From M3007 sp040397785 (GTDB lineage: Bacteria; Bacteroidota; Bacteroidia; Chitinophagales; Saprospiraceae), in the NCBI GenBank assembly GCA_040397785.1, contig JBBAVI010000010.1, positions 28,400 through 92,399 on the forward strand: 64,000 nt of DNA, read 5' to 3'. The translations under genes were made by a program, and so were the position numbers. Under the pieces are notes generated by a model. It was not told where the DNA came from, made no database searches, and saw only the letters and a list, made by a program, of their open reading frames with translations. Positions 33,667 through 43,034 of this stretch are shown here, one piece after another. Positions within the stretch are counted from its first letter, which is position 1; the number at the start of each line of letters is the position of its first letter.

Positions 33667-35086
33667 ATTTGCCCCGTCCCTGTAATAACACAAGAATGGT
33701 ATAAAACAGGATTTTAAAATCCAGCGCAAGGGACATGTTTTCAATATAAAGCAGGTCAAAACGCAATCTTTGCAACATTTCCTGCACCGTTGAAGCATAA
33801 CCGTATTTTACCTGCCCCCAGGAAGTAATGCCCGGACGCACTTTCAGTAAGTGCTTGTAATGCGGATTTTTCTCTAAAATAAGGTCGATATAATATTTGC
33901 GCTCTGGTCGAGGGCCTACCAGCGACATGTCGCCACGCAGCACATTCCAGAAGTTGGGCAATTCATCCAACCGATATTTGCGCATAAATCCACCCCAAGG
34001 CGTACAACGCGGGTCATTATCGGTAGACAACTGCGGCCCAAGTTTTTCCGACTCAAGGTACATCGAGCGAAACTTGAAGATGGTAAAAGGATTGCCATGG
34101 ATGCCCAAGCGCTCCTGTGTAAACAAAATCGGCCCTTTTGAACTGAGCCGCACCCGAATGGCAATATAGAGCAATAAGGGAGACAGGATTAAAAGTGCCA
34201 GGCCGCTTACGGAAACATCCAGCAGGCGTTTGACCGTTCGTTGCCACTTTGGCATCAATTCCTGCCTGATCTCAATTAAAACGGCCCCAAATACATGGCT
34301 CATCTTCACGGTACCCAGCAAAATATCATACATATCGGGAATGATCTTTACCAATACCCGATCAGAATAATCAAACAAAACATTCAGAATATTGCGCACC
34401 AGGTTGTGTTCGCTGGTTTCAATGGCAATAATGGCTTCCTCTATGTCATTTTCACGCACAATCCGATCCAGATCGCTCAATTTGCCCAGTTTGGGCAGGT
34501 AATCAGATAAGGTCTGGTCATGCCCGCCATTGGTATCGATGTATCCTACAAATTTGTAGCCCAGACTTTTTTTGCGGCCTACAATTTCCAAATACAGGTC
34601 GAGGGCATTCTGATTCCCGCCAATCAGCAGGGTATTGAAGGTTACCAACCCCGATTTCAGGCGCCGGCTCGCCCGTGTGAGCAGGAGCATGCGCATGAAA
34701 GCTGTGAGCAAAAAATGCAATCCAAATAAGACCAGAAAAGAGCGATAGTAAGTGTGGTAATCGCGCACAACATCATCCAAAATAAGGGTAAAAAACAAAA
34801 AAGTTACCCCCAAAAAAGATAAAAAGAAACTTCGGGTAAGGGTGTGTAAGCGTGAAAGCCGATAAATATCAACATAATGATCAAAAATGCTGTACAACAG
34901 CACCCAGCCAGTGGGTACTATAAATACCCCAAGGTAAAAATTAGGATCCTGAAACACGGCAGCGTTCACGGGCACCCCCTCTATCGATTTGCGATAAATA
35001 AAAAAGAGCGCCCAGGCCAGCATCGCCATGATAAAATCAGCAATGCCGTAAATAAAGGTATCCCGTTGTCGTTGTTGGCGTGGCAA
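33665..35086 (-). CDS. Polyprenyl-phosphate sugar phosphotransferase (WcaJ-like)
   Basis: A 473-residue initiating glycosyl-phosphotransferase of polysaccharide synthesis. About four N-terminal membrane helices (to about 120) come first, then a CoA-binding-like domain (TLLIGGNQNALDLYLEI; GYIDTNGG), a further helix (KRLLDVSVSGLALLILSPLLL) and the catalytic bacterial-sugar-transferase domain. That domain has FTQERLG, FKFRSM, RKYRLDELPNFWNVLRGDM, VGPRPE and PGITSWGQV. The start codon is TTG (35084-35086). It follows a lipoprotein gene by 35 nt on the same strand. No other exopolysaccharide genes are adjacent. Confidence 0.92.
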   Translation of the reverse strand: MPRQQRQRDTFIYGIADFIMAMLAWALFFIYRKSIEGVPVNAAVFQDPNFYLGVFIVPTGWVLLYSIFDHYVDIYRLSRLHTLTRSFFLSFLGVTFLFFTLILDDVVRDYHTYYRSFLVLFGLHFLLTAFMRMLLLTRASRRLKSGLVTFNTLLIGGNQNALDLYLEIVGRKKSLGYKFVGYIDTNGGHDQTLSDYLPKLGKLSDLDRIVRENDIEEAIIAIETSEHNLVRNILNVLFDYSDRVLVKIIPDMYDILLGTVKMSHVFGAVLIEIRQELMPKWQRTVKRLLDVSVSGLALLILSPLLLYIAIRVRLSSKGPILFTQERLGIHGNPFTIFKFRSMYLESEKLGPQLSTDNDPRCTPWGGFMRKYRLDELPNFWNVLRGDMSLVGPRPERKYYIDLILEKNPHYKHLLKVRPGITSWGQVKYGYASTVQEMLQRLRFDLLYIENMSLALDFKILFYTILVLLQGRGK

Positions 35087-35121
35087 AGCGCGTTCGTTTT
35101 GTGCGTTGAAAGAACTGACCG

Positions 35122-35991
35122 TTAGAAATGTATCAGTCGGATATTATCCAGTCGGACGGTTCCACTTTGTTGTTTGAGTTTTCCATTGCTGTCTTTTGGC
35201 AATTGTACCTGAAAATAGAGGCGATGTTTGCTCTCTCCAGAACTTACCAAAAACTCGGTCAAATTGATATATGTTTTTTTCCATACATCGGTGGTCGTAA
35301 AGGCATATACCGGAAACTGTCGCTCCGAACCGCCATTGGAAAACCCAATCAGGTAAAAAGTGAAATCTATATTGTTGAGCCGGTTAATTTCCAACCAAGC
35401 TTGCTGGTTGCCATTGGTGGGTAAAATAGCCTCCTCACTGGCAATGGCAATGAGGGGATGCAGCGAATCGACGGCCATTTTCAGTGAGCGTCCGTTAAAT
35501 GCACCATCGGTTGTTAAAGTATAAGTGGTCGCTTGGTCAACATCCCGATCATCAAACACAATGCTTGAGCTGCCATCAAACGTAGTGCGATCCAAAGCCC
35601 AGGGGAAAATAATTTCAGTTTTATATTTCGTGGAAGGGCTTATCGAATTCAATTCGCCCGCTTTAAGGTCTGTTTGGATTTCATACCGCGTCAAAAAATC
35701 ATAAATATTCGGCGTGGTTTCAATACCGTTTTCTTTTACGCCCGGGAAAACAAGTACTTCCGAACTACCTGCTGCCAAAGCGGGTACTTGGGCCGGGAGC
35801 GTGTAAACGCCCAGAAAATCACCGTTTACGTACACCCAGCCTTCGGGTATATCCTGCCATTTTCCTGGACCAGTTTCTGTTACTGTAAATGCTTTGATAT
35901 CCAAGTAAGCCGGTACTTGCTCAGGATTGTCTTTACAGCCCCCAAGAGCCCCCAAAACGGGCAACAATAATTTAAAGAAATGTTGTTTCAT
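35122..35991 (-). CDS. Lipoprotein with beta-sandwich, unknown function
   Basis: A 289-residue lipoprotein. The signal peptide ends in a lipobox-like LGGC (Cys19). The mature part is beta-rich: an N-terminal portion with YVNGDFLGVYTLPAQVPAL resembling carboxypeptidase-regulatory-like folds, and a C-terminal jelly-roll-like portion ending VRLDNIRLIHF. It precedes the sugar transferase by 35 nt and is likely co-transcribed, so a link to surface polysaccharide is possible but not shown. Confidence 0.75.
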   Translation of the reverse strand: MKQHFFKLLLPVLGALGGCKDNPEQVPAYLDIKAFTVTETGPGKWQDIPEGWVYVNGDFLGVYTLPAQVPALAAGSSEVLVFPGVKENGIETTPNIYDFLTRYEIQTDLKAGELNSISPSTKYKTEIIFPWALDRTTFDGSSSIVFDDRDVDQATTYTLTTDGAFNGRSLKMAVDSLHPLIAIASEEAILPTNGNQQAWLEINRLNNIDFTFYLIGFSNGGSERQFPVYAFTTTDVWKKTYINLTEFLVSSGESKHRLYFQVQLPKDSNGKLKQQSGTVRLDNIRLIHF

Positions 35992-36120
35992 AAAACAGAT
36001 TTTCGAATCAAAACGCGCCAGATGAAGATCCGTTGCGCGTTCTGCCCGATTAAACGGTATGCAATGAGCAAAGACCCTACATTTCGTTGCGAACGTTTAT
36101 TTTTGTCGAGCCGATCAACC

Positions 36121-37425
36121 TTACTTCGCCCGGAAATAAATTTCCATCGGAGACCCGGTAAATTTGTAATGCTTGCGTATTTGATTTTCCAGAAAGCTCT
36201 TATAGGAATCGCGCACATAATTCGGGTTATTGACAAAAAAGGCAAAACTCGGATAGGGCGTGGGCAATTGGGTTACGTATTTGAACTTCGGATACCGGTT
36301 AGTCACCGATGGCGGCGGAGTTCCCTCTATAATACCCAACATCAATTCGTTGAGTTCGGAAGTTTTTATGCGCCGACTCCGGTTTTCATACACCTCCAGC
36401 GCCGCTTCCAGGGCTTGAAAAATGCGCTGCTTTTCCAAAACAGAAATGAACAACACGGGCACATCATCAAAAGGCTCCATTTTGGATTTGATATACCGCT
36501 CGTAATTGCGGGCTGTATTGGTGTCTTTCTCTTCCACCAAATCCCATTTATTCACCAAAACTACCACACCCTTATGCCGTTTCTGCGCCAATCGCACAAT
36601 ATTCAAATCCTGCGATTCAATACCTTGTACGGCATCCAGTACCAGTAAACAAACATCTGCTTCTTCTACCGCACGAATAGCGCGCATGACAGAATAAAAT
36701 TCCAAATCTTCTTCTACCTTTTCCTTTTTCCGAATACCTGCGGTGTCAATCAGCATAAATTCTTTGCCGAATTTGTTATATACCGTATGAATCGGATCGC
36801 GGGTGGTACCTGCAATGGGGGTTACAATATTGCGCTCTTCGCCCAACAGTACATTTGCAAGAGAGGATTTGCCTACGTTTGGTCGACCGATAATAGCAAA
36901 TTTTGGCAGTTCTGTTTCCAGTTCTTCCTCGTTTTCAATGTGTTCCACGACCGCATCGAGCAAATCACCCGTTCCACTACCGCTGATGGCGGCAATAAAA
37001 AAGGTATTGTCAAATCCGAGCCCCCAAAACTCATTGGCTTCGTACATATTTTTGCTGTTGTCTACTTTATTTACAACCAGGTAAACCGGTTTGGTGCTCC
37101 GGCGCAGCATTTTAGCCAAGCCTTCATCCAAATCCGTAATGCCCGTTTGAACATCCACCATAAGAATGATGACCGCAGCTTCTTCTAATACCACTTTTAC
37201 CTGGGTGCGAATGGCCGATTCGAAAACATCTGACGAGCCTTGCACAAAGCCCCCCGTATCTACGACGGTGAAACGCTTGCCATTCCACTCACAGTAACCA
37301 TATTTTCGATCGCGTGTTACACCCGAAAAGTCGTCTGTAATCGCATCCCGCATGCCTACCAGGCGGTTGTAAAAAGTTGATTTACCCACATTGGGGCGGC
37401 CAATTATGGCAACAATATTTCCCAT
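36121..37425 (-). CDS. der: Ribosome biogenesis GTPase Der (EngA)
   Basis: A 434-residue double-GTPase required for 50S subunit assembly. The first G domain has GRPNVGKSTF, DTGGF and NKVD. The second has GRPNVGKSSL, DTAGIRKK and NKWD. A C-terminal KH-like domain follows (YPKFKYVTQLP; PNYVRDSYKSFLENQIRKHY). The frame is open to 37512; ATG 37425 gives the normal N-terminus MGNIVAIIGRP. A TACCTTTG -7 box (37490-37497 read on the minus strand), with a TTG 22 nt further upstream, supports it. Confidence 0.96.
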   Translation of the reverse strand: MGNIVAIIGRPNVGKSTFYNRLVGMRDAITDDFSGVTRDRKYGYCEWNGKRFTVVDTGGFVQGSSDVFESAIRTQVKVVLEEAAVIILMVDVQTGITDLDEGLAKMLRRSTKPVYLVVNKVDNSKNMYEANEFWGLGFDNTFFIAAISGSGTGDLLDAVVEHIENEEELETELPKFAIIGRPNVGKSSLANVLLGEERNIVTPIAGTTRDPIHTVYNKFGKEFMLIDTAGIRKKEKVEEDLEFYSVMRAIRAVEEADVCLLVLDAVQGIESQDLNIVRLAQKRHKGVVVLVNKWDLVEEKDTNTARNYERYIKSKMEPFDDVPVLFISVLEKQRIFQALEAALEVYENRSRRIKTSELNELMLGIIEGTPPPSVTNRYPKFKYVTQLPTPYPSFAFFVNNPNYVRDSYKSFLENQIRKHYKFTGSPMEIYFRAK

Positions 37426-37532
37426 TTTGATTGAATGATTGGATACAGGGGTTTGCAATTGTGTACATTTGCTCTTGTCAAATATGGTGCAAAGGTAGAC
37501 ACAAGAATCCAAACCTTCCCAACTTACCCGCT

Positions 37533-38456
37533 ATGAACAAAATAATATACCGCGATCCGAACGTTACGATTTTTCAAAGTGCGCTTTTTCAAACGAATTC
37601 GACGGTTATTTTGACTGAAGATGTGGTTATGGTGGTTGATCCTGCCTGGTTACCCGACGAAGTGCTGGAAATCCGCAACTACGTTTATGCCATGCGCGGT
37701 AACCGACCGGTTTACCTCATTTTCACCCATTCTGATTATGATCACATCATTGGCTACCGTGCTTTCGAAGCCGACAAGGTGTTTATTTCGCAGGCTATGG
37801 CCGACAATCCATTGAAAGCCAGCATTTTAGAGCAAGCCCTTGATTTTGATGAAAAATATTATGTCGACCGCCCTTATCCCATAGAATATCCGGAAGCCGA
37901 TTTTTTTGTATTCCGCGATGGTGTTCAATTTCGAAAAGGGCAAACCAAACTAACTTTTTACCTTGCCCCCGGTCACACCGCTGATAGTATGATGATGGTG
38001 GTTTGGCAACTCGGGCTTTGTTTGGCTGGCGACTACCTCTCCAATGTAGAATTCCCGTTTATTTATCATAGCAGCGTCGATTATATAGAAACGTTGGAAA
38101 AACTTCCGCGGATTCACGATCGAAACTGGTTTACTCGATTGGTACCTGGCCACGGCGACCCATCTTTATCAATCAATGACTGGCTTTTACGCCGCACAGA
38201 AAGCCTTACCTACATTTTTGCAGTCCGCGAAAGCATCGCTACCGGCATTGATTTTGATGAAAGTACGCTTTGGACGCGGTACAAATATCCACGGCTGCAA
38301 AAAAAATACCATGCCGACAATATTGCCTTGATGACGCGCGAATACGAACAGGGTTTGTGGACCTGGGATCCCGAATTTGTATTTGACAAACAGGCAATTG
38401 GCTTTGTAGACCAAAACGTGGTTAAACCGCCAGCCCCGGAAGAAGACGAACTTTAA
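37533..38456 (+). CDS. Metallo-beta-lactamase-fold hydrolase
   Basis: A 307-residue MBL-fold protein. The metal motif is THSDYDHIIG (HxxxDH variant in which the usual HxHxDH has Ser), with later ligands in APGHTADS, LAGDYLS and VPGHGDP. It probably binds one or two metals and hydrolyses an ester or related bond; substrate unknown. ATG 37533 is preferred over upstream in-frame starts that would run into der's promoter. The 3' end overlaps the convergent rhomboid gene by 4 nt. Confidence 0.8.
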   Translation: MNKIIYRDPNVTIFQSALFQTNSTVILTEDVVMVVDPAWLPDEVLEIRNYVYAMRGNRPVYLIFTHSDYDHIIGYRAFEADKVFISQAMADNPLKASILEQALDFDEKYYVDRPYPIEYPEADFFVFRDGVQFRKGQTKLTFYLAPGHTADSMMMVVWQLGLCLAGDYLSNVEFPFIYHSSVDYIETLEKLPRIHDRNWFTRLVPGHGDPSLSINDWLLRRTESLTYIFAVRESIATGIDFDESTLWTRYKYPRLQKKYHADNIALMTREYEQGLWTWDPEFVFDKQAIGFVDQNVVKPPAPEEDEL

Positions 38457-39139
38457 AAGTTCGGATCCAATCGATCCAGCTTCCGGTGCATAAACCGCCG
38501 CTTGAAAAATATGCCCGACGCCAGGCCAAAAGCAAATCCGCCAATATGTGCCCACCAGGCAACCCCACCCGCATCTTCGGCGCTCATTCCGAGCGCACCA
38601 ACACCCGACATCAACTGTTGCACAAACCAAATGCCCAAAAACACCCAACTTGGCACATAAAACACCATAAAAAAGAGCAAAAGCAGCATTCGAACCCGTG
38701 ATTTCGGAAACATAACAATATATGCCCCCATCACGGCTGCGATGGCCCCACTGGCCCCAATACAAGGTATTTCACTATATGGCGACACAACGATTTGCAT
38801 AAAACCAGCCGCCAAACCACCCAACAGATAAAACAATAAAAAACGGCCATTGCCAATCGTCGCCTCTATATTATCGGCAAAAATCCACAAATACAACATG
38901 TTACCCAATAAATGCAGCCAGCTTCCGTGCAGAAACATACTGGTAAACAAGGTCTGCCAGTCAATACCCATCGTAATCTCAGCGGGAATAGCGCCATAAT
39001 GTGCTACAAAACTTGCCTGTAATCCTTCGGGCATACTTTGTTGAAACAAAAAAACGCAGATATTGATTACGAGCAAGGCATAACTAAATACGGCCGTATG
39101 CCCACGCTCGATATTGTCGTCGCCAATCGGAAATAACAT
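38453..39139 (-). CDS. Rhomboid-family intramembrane serine protease
   Basis: A 228-residue polytopic membrane protein. The catalytic dyad is visible: Ser in GASGAIAAVMG and His in WWAHIGGFAFG. The loop-1 and oxyanion segments are FTSMFLHGSWLHLLGNMLYLW. Six to seven membrane helices are predicted. It is last in a minus-strand series rpmH - rnpA - rhomboid, 35 nt after rnpA. Substrates are unknown. Confidence 0.93.
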   Translation of the reverse strand: MLFPIGDDNIERGHTAVFSYALLVINICVFLFQQSMPEGLQASFVAHYGAIPAEITMGIDWQTLFTSMFLHGSWLHLLGNMLYLWIFADNIEATIGNGRFLLFYLLGGLAAGFMQIVVSPYSEIPCIGASGAIAAVMGAYIVMFPKSRVRMLLLLFFMVFYVPSWVFLGIWFVQQLMSGVGALGMSAEDAGGVAWWAHIGGFAFGLASGIFFKRRFMHRKLDRLDPNF

Positions 39140-39174
39140 GAATCAACTTAATTTTGTGAAACAGAAGGCAAATA

Positions 39175-39576
39175 TCAGTCGGCGGCTTTGATACCCGGGA
39201 ACTTTCGGATCATTTTGAGCATGCCCGCTTCAATTTCTGCGTAAGATAAGGGCTCCTTCGCAATGTACATCAACATTAAGGCAATAGGCTGTTGTTGCAC
39301 TTCCAGTTTTTGGTAGAACGTGGGCTTGTTGAGTCGGTATGCTTCGCGAATTCTTCTTTTGAGCAAATTGCGGTCTACCGCCGATTTGAAAAATCGCTTG
39401 GGTACAGAGATAGCGACTTGGGCAGACTGGGTCGCCGACGGGATCTCTTGGAGGTCGATGGGCGCCCAAACCACACGCAAAGGATAAGCGACATAAGAGT
39501 TGCCCCCCTTAAACAGCGCGCCCAGCACTTTTTTGCTTTTTAGGCGCTCTTCCCTTTTAAATTCCAATCCTGCCAA
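39175..39576 (-). CDS. rnpA: Ribonuclease P protein component
   Basis: A 133-residue protein subunit of RNase P, which matures the 5' ends of tRNAs. It has the RNA-binding RNR motif region (KSAVDRNLLKRRIREAYRL) and the N-terminal KREERLKSKKVLGALFKGG. rpmH lies 130 nt upstream, the usual order, but an intrinsic terminator lies between them only about 25-65 nt before this start. Confidence 0.94.
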   Translation of the reverse strand: MAGLEFKREERLKSKKVLGALFKGGNSYVAYPLRVVWAPIDLQEIPSATQSAQVAISVPKRFFKSAVDRNLLKRRIREAYRLNKPTFYQKLEVQQQPIALMLMYIAKEPLSYAEIEAGMLKMIRKFPGIKAAD

Positions 39577-39601
39577 GCAATAAAATTAGGCATTGTAGCG
39601 G

Positions 39602-39643
39602 AAAAACAAAAACTTCCGAAGTTTGATGCCAAGCTTCGGAAGT
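39602..39643 (-). terminator. Terminator between rpmH and rnpA
   Basis: A 10-bp stem ACTTCCGAAG (39612-39621) with CTTCGGAAGT (39634-39643). On the minus strand it is followed by a T-rich run (39602-39611). It should reduce read-through from rpmH into rnpA. Confidence 0.75.
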
Positions 39644-39706
39644 CAGATATGCCTACACGATCAAACAGACTTGTCCTACAAGCCCGGTCATCGTTGTTCA
39701 CAATGA

Positions 39707-39862
39707 TTACTTCAAACCTCTTTCGTCAGAAACAGAGAGCTTCCAGCGACCCTGTCTGCGGCGGCGGGAAATTAACTTGCGACCATTTTTTGATTCCATA
39801 CGCTCACGGAAACCGTGTTTGTTTTTGCGGGAGCGGTTGGATGGTTGGTATGTACGTTTCAT
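39707..39862 (-). CDS. rpmH: 50S ribosomal protein L34
   Basis: A 51-residue ribosomal protein found by reading the region directly. The N-terminus MKRTYQPSNRSRKNKHGFRE and the segment ISRRRRQGRWKLSV match L34, with its very high Arg/Lys content; the tail SDERGLK is slightly longer than usual. It has its own consensus promoter 42 nt upstream and precedes rnpA on the same strand. Confidence 0.95.
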   Translation of the reverse strand: MKRTYQPSNRSRKNKHGFRERMESKNGRKLISRRRRQGRWKLSVSDERGLK

Positions 39863-39903
39863 CGCTTATTGTGTAAAAATGATTGTTATTCAAAATCGGA
39901 GCG

Positions 39904-39933
39904 CAAAGGTAAAATCCTTTCTTGAAAATACAA
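39904..39933 (-). promoter_or_regulatory. Promoter of rpmH
   Basis: Read on the minus strand: TTG (39931-39933), 19 nt, TACCTTTG (39904-39911). It matches the Bacteroidota consensus; transcription would start near 39897, about 35 nt before the ATG. Confidence 0.7.
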
Positions 39934-40132
39934 TGCTTTATCAACTAAAAATACGCTCGACTGTTCATATTTTTAAATTCGCCTGGTTATTCTGCTTTTT
40001 TAATAGGTTAATAGAGGGTTAAAATGGCCAATTTAAGCGAAATTCAGGGTTAAAGTTTTTATAATGCTCCCCCAACACACCCTGATGCAGAAAAAACAAC
40101 CTTATTTTGCAGTTCAAAAATGCTTAGATCCT

Positions 40133-42319
40133 ATGAAGGTGCTAAAATTACTACCTCTTTTCTTGCTGCTGGCCCTATCGATGGCTGCTCAAAGTCCGGT
40201 AAAATGGTCGTTCGCTGTAAAGGACGCCGGAAACTGTGAAGTTGACCTGATTTATACAGCTACCATTAACGATGGATGGTATACCTACTCCCAATACCTG
40301 GAAAGTGACGCTGGTCCGGTTCCTACCTCTTTTACTTATAAAGAAGGTGCGCATTTCAAATTAGAAGGGAAAAATAAGGAAAGCGGCGATAAATTCACCA
40401 TATTTGATAAGGTGTTTGAAATGAACCTTACCAAGTTTAAGCACAATGCCACCTTTACCCAACGCATCAAGGTAGCCGATCCGAGCAAACCCATTGTAGG
40501 TTACCTCAGTTTTATGACCTGCAATGACGAAATGTGCCTGCCTCCTGTTGATTTAGACTTCAAATTCGATGTTTCTAAAATCAGTTGCAAAACGGGCAAG
40601 GCGGTTGAACCAGCCAATAACCAACCTGCGCCTACTGCCCCTACAGGCACCCAACCGCCGCCCGGTGGTAGTGGAGGGTTGAACGAAACACCTACTGGTA
40701 TCGTGCCCCTCAACCCAGACGCAACCAATTCTCCAACAACCAGCGGTACTGCTGCGGTGGCACCCAACGACCCTAATTTTAAAGGTTTTTGGGATTCCAA
40801 ACGCGCACAGATTAATGTGCAGCAGTTTGTAAATTCCTGCGGCGCAGTGATCCGCAATACTTCTATGGTCGGTGTTTTTATCGGCGGTTTTTTGGGTGGG
40901 CTGCTGGCCTTGCTGACCCCTTGTGTGTTTCCAATGATCCCGATGACGGTGAGTTTTTTTGTGAAACGCTCGAAAGACCGTAAAACAGGGCTGCGCAATG
41001 CCATATGGTATGGTTTGAGTATTATTTTGATTTATGTTGGCCTAGGTGTCGCCCTTACAGCGGTGCTGGGTCCCAATATTTTGAATGAAATGAGTACGGA
41101 TATGTACTTTAACCTGCTCTTTTTCACGGTATTTGTAATTTTCGCCCTTTCTTTCTTTGGGTTGTTCGAAATCACCCTTCCCTCTTCCTGGGTGAATGCG
41201 AGTGATAAAATGGCCGACAAAGGCGGGTACCTGGGTATATTTTTTATGGCCTTTACCCTGGCGCTGGTATCTTTTTCCTGCACCGGCCCAATCGTAGGTA
41301 CTTTGCTGGTAGAAGCATCGCGCTCCAACGAGGGTGCTGCTTTATTGGGTTTTATTCCCTTAAAGCCTACCGTGGGCATGTTCGCCTTTGGTTTAGCGCT
41401 GGCCTTGCCCTTTGGCTTGTTCGCGATGTTCCCGGGCTGGCTCAATTCGTTGCCAAAATCGGGTGGCTGGATGGACAATGTAAAAATCACTTTAGGTGTC
41501 GTTGAACTGGCGCTTGCATTCAAATTCCTGAGCACGGCCGATCTGGTGCGCCACTGGGGCATCCTGAAGTTTGAAACCTTCCTGGGTATTTGGCTGGTGT
41601 TATCTCTGATGTTGGGCGCTTACCAATTGGGGTTGTTCAACTGGAAAGGTGCCAAAGGCCGTCCAAACGCTTTGCGTGCGGTGGTGGGCATTGCCTCCAT
41701 CGTTTTTGCAGGTTACCTGGGCTGGGGCTTGGTCAATTACCAATCCCTTTCTTTGCTGAGCGGCCTTGCGCCTCCGGTACATTACAATATTTGGGGGCCA
41801 AAAAGTGAAAAAAATGGCATCGGTTGTCCGCACCACCTGAACTGTTACCACGATTTTGATGAAGGTTTGGCTGAAGCAAAACGGGTAGGAAAACCGGTAT
41901 TTGTAGATTTTACCGGCCACGGTTGCGTAAACTGCCGCAAAATGGAGGAAAATGTGTGGGATCGTCCGGGCATTCTTGAGCATTTGCGCGATAACTACGT
42001 GGTTATTTCACTTTATGTAGACGATAAAGAACGCCTGTTTCAGGATAAATTTGATTACCTGCTCGACCCCAATACCAATGAAAAAATGCGCACGGTGGGT
42101 GACAAATGGGGCACTTTTGAAAAAAACAACTTTGGACAAGCCAGTCAACCCTGGTATGTATTGATGCACAACGATGGCACCACGATCCTGAACCAGCCCC
42201 GCGGATACACCCCGGATGTACAGGAATACAAGGCTTTCCTGGATTGCGGAATTGATGCATTCCAGAAAGTAAAAAAAGACCAAAGCCGGGAATTATTGGG
42301 CATGCAATCGGGACAGTGA
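40133..42319 (+). CDS. DsbD-like thiol:disulfide interchange protein
   Basis: A 728-residue inner-membrane protein that carries reducing power from the cytoplasm to the periplasm. It has a signal peptide (MKVLKLLPLFLLLALSMAAQ), an N-terminal DsbD-alpha-like domain (to about 155, with a Cys pair in MTCNDEMCLPP), a Pro/Thr/Gly-rich linker, eight membrane helices with TPCVFPMIPM and SCTGPIVGT carrying the membrane cysteines, and a C-terminal thioredoxin domain with CVNC. The frame is open to 40064; ATG 40133 begins the signal peptide. Its stop overlaps the next gene as GTGA. Confidence 0.93.
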   Translation: MKVLKLLPLFLLLALSMAAQSPVKWSFAVKDAGNCEVDLIYTATINDGWYTYSQYLESDAGPVPTSFTYKEGAHFKLEGKNKESGDKFTIFDKVFEMNLTKFKHNATFTQRIKVADPSKPIVGYLSFMTCNDEMCLPPVDLDFKFDVSKISCKTGKAVEPANNQPAPTAPTGTQPPPGGSGGLNETPTGIVPLNPDATNSPTTSGTAAVAPNDPNFKGFWDSKRAQINVQQFVNSCGAVIRNTSMVGVFIGGFLGGLLALLTPCVFPMIPMTVSFFVKRSKDRKTGLRNAIWYGLSIILIYVGLGVALTAVLGPNILNEMSTDMYFNLLFFTVFVIFALSFFGLFEITLPSSWVNASDKMADKGGYLGIFFMAFTLALVSFSCTGPIVGTLLVEASRSNEGAALLGFIPLKPTVGMFAFGLALALPFGLFAMFPGWLNSLPKSGGWMDNVKITLGVVELALAFKFLSTADLVRHWGILKFETFLGIWLVLSLMLGAYQLGLFNWKGAKGRPNALRAVVGIASIVFAGYLGWGLVNYQSLSLLSGLAPPVHYNIWGPKSEKNGIGCPHHLNCYHDFDEGLAEAKRVGKPVFVDFTGHGCVNCRKMEENVWDRPGILEHLRDNYVVISLYVDDKERLFQDKFDYLLDPNTNEKMRTVGDKWGTFEKNNFGQASQPWYVLMHNDGTTILNQPRGYTPDVQEYKAFLDCGIDAFQKVKKDQSRELLGMQSGQ

Positions 42320-42981
42320 AGCCTTTGATTGACATTCATACCCATCATCCGGTGGCCGGAAACGCATACTTGGCCATCCAGAGTTTGCGATTTGGCGAAA
42401 CAGCCAGTATCCATACCCCGTATTATTCAGCGGGACTGCATCCTTGGTTTCTGGAGGCCGAACATTGGGAAGCAGCGACGCAATGGGTCCTGGAAATGTC
42501 AAAAAAGCCCAGTACCCTAGCCATTGGGGAGGCTGGTTTGGATAAAATGGTAGAAACACCCTGGCATTTACAGGAAAAAGGCTTTGAATTTTGCATTTCG
42601 GTTTCCGAGCAACATTCAAAGCCTTTAATTATTCATTGTGTGCGGGCTTATTCGGAAGTTTTATCCTTTAAAAAACGTTTAAAGCCGAAACAAGCCTGGA
42701 TTTTTCATGGTTTTAACAAAAAACCAGCCTTGGCACAACCCTTGCTGGAGGCTGGGTGTTACCTGTCGTTCGGTGCAGACTTACTAAAGGAAGCCTCCCT
42801 TCCGATAAGCGCTGCATTCCTTGAAACCCCCTTGGATCGGTTCTTTTTGGAAACCGATGATGCGCAATCGGTGGATATTGAACAAATTTACACTCGGGCG
42901 GCGCATATAAAAGGCTTAACCCTCCCTGATTTACAAGGACAAATTGCGGAAAACTTTGCGCGAATCTTCGGCGCAATTTGA
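42316..42981 (+). CDS. TatD-family metal-dependent hydrolase
   Basis: A 221-residue TIM-barrel hydrolase. Metal ligands are in DIHTHHP (HxH), GEAGLDK (Glu), IIHCVRAY (His), FHGFNKK (His) and ETDDAQS (Asp). TatD relatives are DNA exonucleases or D-aminoacyl hydrolases. At 221 residues it is shorter than the typical 255-260, as in a group common in Bacteroidota. It starts with GTG overlapping the dsbD stop by 4 nt. The promoter of the next gene begins at its stop. Confidence 0.88.
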   Translation: MKPLIDIHTHHPVAGNAYLAIQSLRFGETASIHTPYYSAGLHPWFLEAEHWEAATQWVLEMSKKPSTLAIGEAGLDKMVETPWHLQEKGFEFCISVSEQHSKPLIIHCVRAYSEVLSFKKRLKPKQAWIFHGFNKKPALAQPLLEAGCYLSFGADLLKEASLPISAAFLETPLDRFFLETDDAQSVDIEQIYTRAAHIKGLTLPDLQGQIAENFARIFGAI

Positions 42982-43008
42982 GCAGCCTTTTACTTTTACC
43001 TATTTTTG
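42978..43008 (+). promoter_or_regulatory. Promoter of tcdA
   Basis: TTG (42978-42980, overlapping the upstream stop codon), 20 nt, TATTTTTG (43001-43008). Transcription should start near 43014, just before the GTG at 43035. Confidence 0.7.
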
Positions 43009-43034
43009 CCTTAAAATTCTTGCAAACAGATCCA

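Noticed and set aside
38690..38715. Segment resembling a tRNA T-arm (TTCGAACCC)
   Set aside because: It lies inside the rhomboid gene, and no acceptor stem or anticodon arm can be formed around it.
40501..41562. Two minus-strand frames of 167 and 176 codons opposite dsbD
   Set aside because: Antisense shadows of a clear DsbD homologue, with no domain motif, signal peptide or promoter.
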